A DNA stretch of 64,000 nucleotides, from assembly GCA_963822485.1 (NCBI GenBank), contig CAWGHW010000009.1, forward strand, positions 310,001-374,000. The letters run 5' to 3'. A model generated the notes under the pieces. It was not told the DNA's origin, did not search any database, and worked only from the letters and a program-made list of their open reading frames with translations. Shown here in pieces: positions 7,522 to 15,667 of this stretch. The translations under genes and the position numbers were made by a program. This DNA comes from DASUBV01 sp963822485 (GTDB lineage Bacteria > Actinomycetota > Actinomycetes > Streptosporangiales > Streptosporangiaceae). The first letter of the stretch is position 1. Every line of letters starts with the position of its first letter.

Positions 7522-9051
7522 TCAGGGGCGGGCGAGACCGAGGATCTCGGCGGCGGCGCGGCTGCTGGTCTGGGCGGCGCCGTGGGTGGCCAGGTAGAGC
7601 CGGGCCGGGGGGCGCCAGACGGGCAGGCCCATCTCCACCACGACCGCGTCCGGGCGGGCGGTCAGCAGCGCGCCCACGACCTGGGCGGCCGCGGGATAGC
7701 GGTGCGCGTCGCGGGTCACGATGAGCAGCGAGCGGGCGGCCGCCGCGGCCAGCACGGCGGCGATGGAGCTGGCCTGCTCCGGCGCCGGGGCGCCGGTGCT
7801 GATCCGGCGCAGGCTGTCGGCCGGCACCCACGGGCCCAGGCCCCAGGGCACCGCCCCGCCGGCCATGTTGTCCGGCGGGACCACCTCGACCACGAACGGC
7901 CGGTGCAGCGGTCCGGGCGTGCCGTCCACCCGGACGGCGCGCCGCGCGGCGGCCAGGCCGATCTCGTCCCCGTCGCTCGCGGCCGCCTGCCCCCCGTTGA
8001 CGGCCCGGCCCCCGTTCGCGGGCCGGCCACTGGCCTGGCGGGCGGCCGAGGCCGTCCAGGCGCGCAGCTCGGCTACCCTGGCCGCGGCCTCCTCCAGCCG
8101 CTCGCCCGGCATCCGGCCCGACCGCACCGCCTCCACCAGCGCATCCCGGACGTCGAGGTACATCCGCTGATCCTGATCGCGGCCCAGGCACAGCAGGTCG
8201 GTGCCCGCCAGCACGGCCAGCACGGCGGTCTCCGGGATCCCGTAGACCTCGCTGACCGCCCGCATCTCCAGGCCGTCCGACACGATCGCCCCGGTGAAGC
8301 CCAGCTCGCCGCGCAGCAGCCCGGTCAGCGCGGCCGGGGACAGCGAGGCGGGCAGGTCGCCGGTGAGCTCGGGGACCAGCAGGTGACTGGGCATGACGGT
8401 GCGGACGCCGGCCGCGATGGCGGCGGCGAACGGGGGCAGGTCGCGGTAGGCCAGCAGTTCCATCGACGCGTCGACCGTGGCGATGACGTGATGGCTGTCC
8501 AGCTGGGTGCTGCCGTGACCGGGAAAGTGCTTGGCGCAGGCCGCGATCCCGGCCGACTGGAGCCCGATGACAGCGGCCGCGGCGTGCCGGGCGACCAGGG
8601 CGGTGTCGGAGCCGAACGCCCGGGTGCCGATGACCGGGTTGTCCGCGGCGGTGTTGACGTCCACCGCGGGGGCCAGGTTCAGGCTCACGCCGAGCGCGGC
8701 CAGGTCGGCGCCGAGCGCCGCGTACACCGCCTCGGTCAGCGCGACGTCGTCCACGGCGCCCAGCGCGGCGTTGCCCGGGTAGGGGCTGCCCTGCTGGTGC
8801 GCGATCCGGGTGACGTCGCCGCCTTCCTCGTCGATGGCGATGACGGCGTCGGGGTCGGCCGCGCGCAGCGCCGTGGTCAGCCGGCTGAGCTGCTCGGGGG
8901 AGTCGATGTTGGGGCCGTACAGGGTGACCCCGCCCAGGCCGCCGGCCAGCGCGGCCAGCACCCAGGCCGGGGCGTCATGGCCGGGGAAGGGCGGGATCAG
9001 GACGGCGTCGGCGAGCCGGTCCAGGGCCGGGTCGGCGTGGCGGGTCTTCAC
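7522..9051 (-). CDS. Glycoside hydrolase family 3 protein, NagZ-like beta-N-acetylhexosaminidase
   Basis: Predicted intracellular glycosidase of 509 aa with no signal peptide. It shows the GH3/NagZ hallmarks: DEEGGDVTRI, KHFPGHGSTQLDSHH (the catalytic His/Asp loop typical of beta-N-acetylglucosaminidases) and the nucleophile motif VSDGLEM. After about residue 330 come an Ala/Gly-rich linker and a C-terminal domain of unknown role. The GTG at 9051 overlaps the stop of the upstream permease gene (GTGA), so it is translationally coupled to an ABC importer. The likely substrate is therefore a GlcNAc-containing oligosaccharide or a related beta-glycoside taken up by that importer (inference). Confidence 0.87.
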   Translation of the reverse strand: MKTRHADPALDRLADAVLIPPFPGHDAPAWVLAALAGGLGGVTLYGPNIDSPEQLSRLTTALRAADPDAVIAIDEEGGDVTRIAHQQGSPYPGNAALGAVDDVALTEAVYAALGADLAALGVSLNLAPAVDVNTAADNPVIGTRAFGSDTALVARHAAAAVIGLQSAGIAACAKHFPGHGSTQLDSHHVIATVDASMELLAYRDLPPFAAAIAAGVRTVMPSHLLVPELTGDLPASLSPAALTGLLRGELGFTGAIVSDGLEMRAVSEVYGIPETAVLAVLAGTDLLCLGRDQDQRMYLDVRDALVEAVRSGRMPGERLEEAAARVAELRAWTASAARQASGRPANGGRAVNGGQAAASDGDEIGLAAARRAVRVDGTPGPLHRPFVVEVVPPDNMAGGAVPWGLGPWVPADSLRRISTGAPAPEQASSIAAVLAAAAARSLLIVTRDAHRYPAAAQVVGALLTARPDAVVVEMGLPVWRPPARLYLATHGAAQTSSRAAAEILGLARP

Positions 9052-9971
9052 CCCTTCACCGCCCCGGCGACCAGGCCGCCGACCAGGCGGCGCCGGACGA
9101 TCATGAAGAAGACCAGGACCGGGATGGTGTACAGCGTGGACGCGGCCATGATCGGCCCCCACTGCGCGCCGCCGCGGCCGAAGAAGTACGTGACATAGAT
9201 CGGCAGCGTGTAGGTGGAGTGCGCCTGGCCCAGGAAGGTCAGCGCGACGATGAACTCGTTGTAAGCGGTGATGAACGAGAAGATGCTGGTCGCGACCAGT
9301 CCCGGCATCACCAGCGGGAACAGGATCCGCCAGAAGATCTTCGGCGCCGACGCCCCGTCGATGGCTGCTGCCTCCTCTAGCTCTTTAGGCACGGTGGCCA
9401 CGAAATTGCGCAGCATCCAGATGGACACTGGCAGCGCCTGGGCCGCGTAGACGATGACCAGGCCACCCAGGTTCTGGAGCAGGTTCAGCCGGTTGAAGTC
9501 GACGAACAGGGCCACGATCAGGGCCTGGCCAGGGATCATCTGCACGATCAGCAGCATGATCAGGAACGAGGCCCGGAGCCGGAACCGGAACCGGGCTACG
9601 GCCACCGACGCCAGCAGCGACAGCAGCGAGGCGATCAGCACCGTGGCCAGCGTGACGCTCAGGCTGTTGCGGAAGAACAGCCAGACCGGGCCGATGCCGG
9701 ACGCCTGGCCGCTGATGACCTGGGCGAAGTTGTGCAGCGTCGGGTGGCTCGGCAGCAGGCTGGGGGTTAGCGAGTAGATCTCCTGCGAGGGCTTGAACGC
9801 GGTGGAGATCAACCAGAAGATCGGGAACAGCGTGACCAGGGCGATGATCAGGGAGATCCCGTTGAGGCTGACGGCGCGGGCTCTCCGCGCGGCCCGGAAC
9901 CGGGCCGGGTTGCCGGGGCGCGCGGCCGAGGCCGGCAGGCGCGGCTGGCGGGATAGCGGGGCGGCGGTCAT
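9048..9971 (-). CDS. Carbohydrate ABC transporter permease (MalG type)
   Basis: Inner-membrane permease of 307 aa. About six hydrophobic helices are visible, with the cytoplasmic EAA loop ELEEAAAIDGASAPKIFWRI that docks the ATPase. The N-terminus is basic and Ala-rich. The ATG at 9971 overlaps the stop of the other permease gene (ATGA), and the stop overlaps the GH3 start (GTGA), making three coupled genes. A much longer open frame continues upstream but is only the shadow of the neighbouring permease. The substrate is inferred from the operon. Confidence 0.92.
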   Translation of the reverse strand: MTAAPLSRQPRLPASAARPGNPARFRAARRARAVSLNGISLIIALVTLFPIFWLISTAFKPSQEIYSLTPSLLPSHPTLHNFAQVISGQASGIGPVWLFFRNSLSVTLATVLIASLLSLLASVAVARFRFRLRASFLIMLLIVQMIPGQALIVALFVDFNRLNLLQNLGGLVIVYAAQALPVSIWMLRNFVATVPKELEEAAAIDGASAPKIFWRILFPLVMPGLVATSIFSFITAYNEFIVALTFLGQAHSTYTLPIYVTYFFGRGGAQWGPIMAASTLYTIPVLVFFMIVRRRLVGGLVAGAVKG

Positions 9972-10999
9972 GTCAGCGCCCCCTGCCGGACGGACGAGCG
10001 GACGTACCCGACGGTGACGACGAGCAAGATCAGGGTGAAGATCAGCGCGAGCGCGCCGCCGAGGCCGTAGCTGGGCGGGAAGTTGAACGCCTTGTCGTAC
10101 ATGTACAGCGAGAGGTTGTACTCGTTCTGGTTCCCCGGGAAGCCGCTGATCAGGTAGAGCTGATTGAAGACGTTGAAGTCCCAGATGACCGAGAGCAGCA
10201 GCAGGACCAGGAAGATGGGCTTCATCAGCGGGAAGGTGACCCGCCAGAACATTCGCCACCGGCTGGCCCCGTCGATGCAGGCCGCCTCGTACAGGTCGGC
10301 CGGGATGGTCTTGAGCCCGGCCAGCACGCTCACGGCGATGAACGGGAACGAGGTCCAGAGCACCAGCAGCGTCAGCACGGTGTAGGCCTGCAGCGCCCCG
10401 GTGGTGGTCCAGTTGTACTGGGCCCAGTTGGTGCTGCCGACCAGCCAGTGCGGCAGCCGGGACAGCGTCCAGTCGACCAGCCCGCCATCCGGGTTGAACA
10501 TCCAGTAGAACAGCACGGCGCCGGCCGTCGGGGGAGTGGCCCAGGCCAGCAGCGCGGCGGCGGAGACGAAGGCCGCCATCTTGCGGCCCAGGTGGTTCAG
10601 CAGCAGCCCGATCAGGGTCCCGATGATCAGGGTCAGCGGCACGACGACGACGGCGAACATGACCGTGTTGCGCAGCGCGACCCAGAACTCCGGGTCGGAG
10701 AAGGTGCTGGTGAAGTTGGCCAGGCCGACCCACTGGGTCGGCGCCGCGCCGGTGAGCTGGGGCAGGCCGTAGTTCTGGAACGAGTAGAGGACAACCTGGA
10801 CCAGCGGCCAGAGCAGGACCAGGGCGATCCCGATCAGCGCCGGGGCCAGCAGCAGGTAGGGGGCGAGCTTGTGCCGCCGGATGAAGGCGGCCACGCGGGC
10901 CGGTGAGGACGGGATGGCCGGGCCCTGGCCTGACGGGCGCTGGCCGGGCGGCCGGAGGGCCGACCGTCCTGAGCGCCGACGCTCGACGGTGTCCGCCAC
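9968..10999 (-). CDS. Carbohydrate ABC transporter permease (MalF type)
   Basis: Membrane permease of 343 aa with a basic, Pro/Arg-rich cytoplasmic N-terminus, about six transmembrane segments from residue 45 onward, and the EAA loop YEAACIDGASRWRMFWRVTFP. The GTG at 10999 has a GGAAGGAG ribosome site nine bases upstream. It pairs with the MalG-type permease through a 4-bp overlap. The binding-protein gene lies upstream across a 168-bp gap with a strong hairpin. Confidence 0.92.
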   Translation of the reverse strand: MADTVERRRSGRSALRPPGQRPSGQGPAIPSSPARVAAFIRRHKLAPYLLLAPALIGIALVLLWPLVQVVLYSFQNYGLPQLTGAAPTQWVGLANFTSTFSDPEFWVALRNTVMFAVVVVPLTLIIGTLIGLLLNHLGRKMAAFVSAAALLAWATPPTAGAVLFYWMFNPDGGLVDWTLSRLPHWLVGSTNWAQYNWTTTGALQAYTVLTLLVLWTSFPFIAVSVLAGLKTIPADLYEAACIDGASRWRMFWRVTFPLMKPIFLVLLLLSVIWDFNVFNQLYLISGFPGNQNEYNLSLYMYDKAFNFPPSYGLGGALALIFTLILLVVTVGYVRSSVRQGALT

Positions 11000-11042
11000 G
11001 GGTCAGCTCCTTCCGGGGGCTGGGCTGCTGGGGCAAGCCTGG

Positions 11043-11087
11043 CCTGGCCGACCGCGCGCAGGGGGGGTGCGCGCGCGGCCGGCCAGG
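11043..11087 (-). promoter_or_regulatory. Long stem-loop between binding-protein and permease genes
   Basis: A 17-bp stem with one mismatch (11043-11059 against 11071-11087) encloses an 11-base G-rich loop. There is no U-tract, so it is more likely an mRNA stabiliser or attenuator than a full terminator. Such hairpins after binding-protein genes are known to raise binding-protein levels over permease levels. Confidence 0.55.
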
Positions 11088-11167
11088 GGCTGCGGGGCGC
11101 GGCGGCTGATGCCGCTGCCGCTGCCGCTGCCGGGGTGCGGGCGCCCGCGCCCGCGCCCCGGCACCGG

Positions 11168-12523
11168 TCAGGACTCCTTGCCCGTGTTCAGCACATTCTG
11201 CAGCTCAGTGTTGGCCTTGCTCACCGTGGCGCTGAAGTTGGCCCCGGTCATGAGGGCCTTCATCATGTTGGGGATGATCTGGTCGGTGGCGTCGGCCGTG
11301 GCCCAGTTCTTGGAGTTCAGCGGGGAGATCTGCGTGTACCCGGCCGCCTTGGCGAACCCGGACATGACCGGGCTGCTGGTGTAGACGCCGCTGGACAGCT
11401 GCGAGGTGAACTCCGGGAAGAAGCCCGACGCCGTCGCGAACGTGGTCGCGTCGGACGGGCTGTCCATGACCGACACCAGGTCCCAGGCCGCCGTCTTGTT
11501 CGCGCTCTTGGCCCACACGCCCAGGTCGGAGCCGCCGGCGAAGGCGGGTGCCGGGTTCGGGCCGTTCTGGCTCGGGATCGGGAACGAGGCCCACTGGGAC
11601 TGGTACTTCTTGCTGACCGCCTCCAGTTCGGCCTGCGCCCACGGGCCGTCGATGTACATGTCCAGCGTGCCCTTGGCGAAGTCCTCGTCGGTGCCGCCCG
11701 AGGTGGCGCCGGGCGCGCCCAGCTCGGTCTGGCCGATGTACTTGGCCGCCGAGACGTGCTGAGTGAGCAGCAGGTCAGCGTAGAACTTGATGCCCGCCTC
11801 GGCCTGCGGCGAGGTCAGCTCGGCCGTCCACTTGCCGCCCTTGCTCACCGCAACCTGGCCGCCAGCGCCCCAGATAAAGCTGACGATCGCGTTGGTGTAG
11901 TTGCTGGGCGCGCCGAGGCCGACGGTGCCGGGGAACTTCTTCATCAGCAGCTTGGCGTCCTTGACCAGCTCGGCCCAGGAGGTCGGGGCGGCGGTGATGC
12001 CGGCCTTGGCGAACTGGTCCTTGCGGTACCAGATGCCGCGCACGCCGCCGAACCACGGCACCGCGTAGTTCTGCCCGTTGACCACGTCGTTGGCCAGGTT
12101 GCCGGCGATCAGGTCCGAGCCGTGCGACCAGCTGTGCACCTCGGTGGAGATGTCGGCCAGCGCGCCCTGAGAGGCCACGCCCGGCGTGTCGGTGTTGCCC
12201 AGCTCGGTGATGTCCGGGCCGCCCTTGCCGCTGGTGAGGGCGTTGGTCCAGTCCGTGGTCCGGTTGCCCCACGGGATCCAGTCCACGACCACCTTGGTCT
12301 TGGCGTAGGAGGGGAACTGCTTGTGGAACTGGCTGACGACGCCCTTCATCCAGGTGACCTGGGTTGGCACCGACGAGCCCATCCGCCAGACGACCAGCTT
12401 GGCCGGCGCCGACGAGCCCGATGCTGAGTTACTACCGCTCGAGCCGCAGCCCGCGATGCCCGCGGCGGCCCCAGTGAGCATGACGGCCGCGCCGACCGCG
12501 ACCGCTGATCTGGTGAGGTTCAC
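11168..12523 (-). CDS. Extracellular sugar-binding lipoprotein of an ABC importer
   Basis: Family 1 solute-binding protein of 451 aa. The N-terminus is a lipoprotein signal: a hydrophobic stretch ending in the lipobox IAGC with the acceptor Cys at residue 26, then a Gly/Ser-rich linker. Within the mature part, NYAVPWFGGVRGIWYRKD and the C-terminal aromatic-rich segments are typical of oligosaccharide binders. The GTG at 12523 is set by a GGAAGGGAG ribosome site. It is the first gene of the importer operon and diverges from the ROK regulator. No ATPase gene is present in the cluster. Confidence 0.9.
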   Translation of the reverse strand: MNLTRSAVAVGAAVMLTGAAAGIAGCGSSGSNSASGSSAPAKLVVWRMGSSVPTQVTWMKGVVSQFHKQFPSYAKTKVVVDWIPWGNRTTDWTNALTSGKGGPDITELGNTDTPGVASQGALADISTEVHSWSHGSDLIAGNLANDVVNGQNYAVPWFGGVRGIWYRKDQFAKAGITAAPTSWAELVKDAKLLMKKFPGTVGLGAPSNYTNAIVSFIWGAGGQVAVSKGGKWTAELTSPQAEAGIKFYADLLLTQHVSAAKYIGQTELGAPGATSGGTDEDFAKGTLDMYIDGPWAQAELEAVSKKYQSQWASFPIPSQNGPNPAPAFAGGSDLGVWAKSANKTAAWDLVSVMDSPSDATTFATASGFFPEFTSQLSSGVYTSSPVMSGFAKAAGYTQISPLNSKNWATADATDQIIPNMMKALMTGANFSATVSKANTELQNVLNTGKES

Positions 12524-12878
12524 TGCCCGATCTCCCTTCCCGACTCTGCCTGTCGCGGAGTCACGTCCTCCGGGCGGACGCCTCCGGCCCGGGCACGCTG
12601 CTGGCGGCCGGCACTTACGCTGGAGGCTGGCCGGTAACTGTGCTTCGGCCAGCGCTTGCCCGACCCCGCTCAGCTCGGTCAGCCTTGCCTGGTGCTCGCC
12701 GGGTAGCGGCCTAGACACGACCTGGGCAGAAACTAACAGGAAAGTTTCCTGTAAGATAGATGTCGTTGCCATATTGAGACACAGTGCGCATCCGCGTATA
12801 CCCTGGCAGGCTTGCCACCTGGGACCTCTGGACCCGTCGGCACCAGCCGGAGCGGGCCCAGCGCGGTAAGGGGTGGGG
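12524..12878. promoter_or_regulatory. Divergent promoter region with a ROK-type palindromic operator at 12734-12754
   Basis: The 355-bp gap between the divergent binding-protein and ROK genes holds a perfect 8-bp inverted repeat ACAGGAAA-G-TTTCCTGT (12736-12752), with one more matching pair outside (12734/12754). It is an AT-rich island in GC-rich DNA. TAAGAT at 12752-12757 overlaps its right arm and could be the -10 of the regulator. The pattern fits an operator for the adjacent ROK protein. No gene was found in the gap. Confidence 0.65.
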
Positions 12879-14066
12879 ATGGATCGACGGCCGGGGACGC
12901 CGAGCCTACTGCGGGAGCTGAATGACCGGGCGGCTTTGGAGTTGCTGCTCACCGGCGGCCCGCTGACCAGGGCTCAGCTCGGTGAGCACACAGGACTGTC
13001 CAAGGTGACGGCATCGCAGTTGCTGTCCCGGCTCGAGGAGCGCGGCCTGGTCACGGTGGCCGGCGAGCTGGCCGGCGGCCGGGGCCCGAACGCCGCCCTC
13101 TACGCCGTCGTGCCGTCCAGCGCCTACGTGGCCGGCATGCACGTCGAGGCGGACGAGGTCAGCGCCGGCGTCGCCGACATCACCGGCAGCGTGGTGGCCG
13201 AGGTGTCGGTCAACCCCAACGGCACTCAGGACCCCGTCGACCTGGTCCGCGGCACGATCGTCACCGCCTGCGCCTCGGCCGGGATCTCGCCCGAGTCGCT
13301 GCGCGCGTTCGTGATCGGCACCCCCGGCGTGCTCGACCCGCGGACCGGCGACCCCCGGCTCGCGGTCAACCTGCCCGCCTGGCACGAGGGCGTGCTCGCC
13401 GCGCTGCGCAGCGAGCTGGGCTGGCCGGTGACCATCGAGAACGACGTCAACCTGGCCGCCATGGCCGAGCGGGCGGTGGGCGCCGCCGCCGGCTTTGACG
13501 ACTTCGTGCTCGTCTGGGTGGGCGTCGGAGTCGGCCTGGCCACCATCCTCGGCGGCCGCCTGCACCGCGGCGTCGGCGGGGCGGCCGGCGAGATCGGCTA
13601 CCTGCCCGTGCCGGGGGTGCCGCTCCCGCAGGACGTGACCCACCCGGCCACCGGCGCGTTCCAGTCCCTGATCGGCGGCCAGGCCGTGCCGGCGCTGGCC
13701 GCCCGGTACGGCTTCGAGGCCCTGACCCCGGACGCCGCCGTGACCGCGGCCATCGCGGCCGCCGGGGCGGGAGATCAGCGGGGCAGCGAGTTCGTGGCCG
13801 AGCTGGCGCTGCGCATGGCGACCGGGGTGGCGGCCATCTCGGTGGTGCTGGACCCCGGCCTGGTGGTGCTCGGCGGCGACGTCGGCCGGGCCGGCGGCAT
13901 GGAGCTGGCCAGCCGGGTCGAGGCCGAGGTGGGCCGGATCTGCCCGGCGCATCCCCAGGTGGTGCCGACCGCGGTCACGGGCGGCCCGGTGCTGCGGGGC
14001 GCGATCCTGGCCGCCGTCGACCAGGCCCGCCGGACCATCCTCGACTCGGTAGCCGCCCCGGTCTGA
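12879..14066 (+). CDS. ROK-family transcriptional repressor
   Basis: Sugar-responsive regulator of 395 aa. An N-terminal winged-helix domain (about 10-70, with GLSKVTASQLLSRLEERGLV) is followed by a ROK sugar-kinase-like fold with ENDVNLAAMAE and GGAAGEIGYLPV. The Cys-rich zinc motif found in many ROK proteins is not apparent after GEIGYLPV. The ATG at 12879 is preferred to the GTG at 12873 because AAGGGG sits five bases before it. It is divergent from the importer operon with a palindrome between, so it probably represses that operon and itself until a sugar ligand binds (inference). Confidence 0.88.
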   Translation: MDRRPGTPSLLRELNDRAALELLLTGGPLTRAQLGEHTGLSKVTASQLLSRLEERGLVTVAGELAGGRGPNAALYAVVPSSAYVAGMHVEADEVSAGVADITGSVVAEVSVNPNGTQDPVDLVRGTIVTACASAGISPESLRAFVIGTPGVLDPRTGDPRLAVNLPAWHEGVLAALRSELGWPVTIENDVNLAAMAERAVGAAAGFDDFVLVWVGVGVGLATILGGRLHRGVGGAAGEIGYLPVPGVPLPQDVTHPATGAFQSLIGGQAVPALAARYGFEALTPDAAVTAAIAAAGAGDQRGSEFVAELALRMATGVAAISVVLDPGLVVLGGDVGRAGGMELASRVEAEVGRICPAHPQVVPTAVTGGPVLRGAILAAVDQARRTILDSVAAPV

Positions 14067-14107
14067 GGCCCGGGATGGCCAGCTGGGGTGCCAGCGAAAA
14101 CTAAAAC

Positions 14108-14152
14108 GTAGTTCATTGAAGTGTAGTTGATTAAAGTGTAGTTCAGTAATCT
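14108..14152 (+). repeat. Three tandem 15-bp AT-rich repeats in the promoter of the ATPase gene
   Basis: Units GTAGTTCATTGAAGT (14108), GTAGTTGATTAAAGT (14123) and GTAGTTCAGTAATCT (14138) are head-to-tail at exact 15-bp spacing, 17 bp before the GTG of the ATPase gene. The block is about one-third GC against about 70 % around it. It resembles an array of binding sites for a regulator or for the ATPase-nuclease itself. Confidence 0.75.
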
Positions 14153-14168
14153 GTGAGATACTGGCTGC

Positions 14169-15638
14169 GTGTCAGCAGCCAAGCCCCCGGAGATTTTCGA
14201 CCGAGACCGCGAGTGGTCCGCCCTGGCTGACTTCGCCGCTGACCCGCGCCCGGAGGTCTCCTTCGGCGTCGTCAGCGGGCGGCGCAGGCAGGGCAAGACC
14301 TATCTGCTGCGCTCACTAGCCCGGCTGACCGAGGGATTCTTCTTCGAGGCAGCCGAGGCAACCGAGGCCGACTCGCTGCGCATGTTCGGCGCCGCCGTGG
14401 CCCGCTACGCCGGACTTTCCGTCGATCTGCCCTTCGCGCGCTGGGAGGACGCCCTCGCCTATCTGCTCGGCCTGACCAGGGACCGGCCGACCCCGGTCGT
14501 CATCGACGAGTTCCCGTTCCTGATCAAGGCCAGCCCGCAGCTGCCATCCCTGCTCAAGCGGGAACTGGACGAGCGGGGGCCCTCCCAGCAGACGGCCAGC
14601 CGGGCCCGGGTGCTGGTCTGCGGCTCGGCCATGTCGGTCATGGGCCGCCTGCTGGCGGGCAACGCGCCACTGCGCGGCCGGGCCAGCCTGGAGATGATCG
14701 TGCAGCCGTTCGGCTACCGCGAGGCCGCCTCGTTCTGGGGCGCGACCGATCCGCGGCTGGCCGTCCTGGTGCACTCGATCACCGGCGGCACGCCCGCCTA
14801 CCGGCGCCAGTTTGTCCGCGACGACGCGCCGGACGGTCCCGGCGACTTCGACGCCTGGGTGATCCGGGCCGTGCTCAATCCCGACCGGCCCCTGCTGCGC
14901 GAGGCCCGCTACCTGCTCACCGAGGAGACCGACATCCGCGATCCGGCCATCTACCACTCGGTGCTCGCCGCCGTCGCGGCCGGTCACCAGAGATGGGGGG
15001 CGATCGCGTCCTACGTCGGCCGCAAGGCCGTCGACATCGCTCATCCGCTCAACGTCCTGGAGGACGCGGGCCTGGTAGCCAAAGAGGAAGACTGCTTCCG
15101 CAGCGGCCGGGCCCGGTACCGGATCATGGAGCCGCTGATCACCTTTTACGAGGCGATCATGCGGCCCCGGTGGGCCGACCTGGAGCAGGGCATGGGGGAG
15201 AGCGTCTGGCAGGACTCCCGGTCTCGATTCCTGTCCGGCGTGGTCGGCCCGCATTTCGAGCAGGTGTGCCGGGACTTCGCCCGGCGGTACGGCCGCGAGG
15301 CGTTCGGCCAGCCCGTGGGAGAGGTCGGGCACGGGACCGTCACCGATCCGGCCAGCCGGTCGCAGGTCGAGGTCGACGTCGTGGTCCTGGGTCCGGCCGA
15401 GCCGGGCGCGCGTCGGCGGGTCGTCTCCCTCGGCGAGGCGAAGTGGGGGGACGTCATGGGCCTGCGGCATGTCGCCCGGCTGCGCCGCGCGCTGGCCCTG
15501 CTGGAAGTCAAGGGCTATGACACCAGCGAGACCGTGCTGGCCTGCTACGGCGGGGCTGGATTCGACCCCGAACTTCGCGCCGAGGCGGACCGGCAACGTC
15601 TGCTGCTCATCGACCTGGGCCTGCTGTACGGGGCCTGA
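14169..15638 (+). CDS. AAA-type ATPase with C-terminal PD-(D/E)XK-like (DUF234-type) domain
   Basis: Protein of 489 aa. An N-terminal STAND/AAA module has Walker A GRRRQGKT (residues 37-44) and Walker B VVIDEFPFL. A winged-helix-like segment follows (HPLNVLEDAGLVAKEED). The C-terminus contains VEVDVVVLG and GEAKWGD, whose D and E-x-K fit a PD-(D/E)XK nuclease core as in DUF234 ATPases. Biological roles of this family are poorly known; links to mobile elements and defence have been suggested. It stands alone between the ROK gene and a converging APH-like gene. The GTG start follows an AT-rich repeat array unlike the local base composition. Function is not assigned. Confidence 0.8.
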   Translation: MSAAKPPEIFDRDREWSALADFAADPRPEVSFGVVSGRRRQGKTYLLRSLARLTEGFFFEAAEATEADSLRMFGAAVARYAGLSVDLPFARWEDALAYLLGLTRDRPTPVVIDEFPFLIKASPQLPSLLKRELDERGPSQQTASRARVLVCGSAMSVMGRLLAGNAPLRGRASLEMIVQPFGYREAASFWGATDPRLAVLVHSITGGTPAYRRQFVRDDAPDGPGDFDAWVIRAVLNPDRPLLREARYLLTEETDIRDPAIYHSVLAAVAAGHQRWGAIASYVGRKAVDIAHPLNVLEDAGLVAKEEDCFRSGRARYRIMEPLITFYEAIMRPRWADLEQGMGESVWQDSRSRFLSGVVGPHFEQVCRDFARRYGREAFGQPVGEVGHGTVTDPASRSQVEVDVVVLGPAEPGARRRVVSLGEAKWGDVMGLRHVARLRRALALLEVKGYDTSETVLACYGGAGFDPELRAEADRQRLLLIDLGLLYGA

Positions 15639-15667
15639 CCCCTGACCGTGTCATGTCCCGGCCTGAG

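Noticed and set aside
7318..9198. 626-codon plus-strand open frame
   Set aside because: Antisense shadow of the GH3 gene in GC-rich DNA; Arg/Gly/His-rich translation without any domain.
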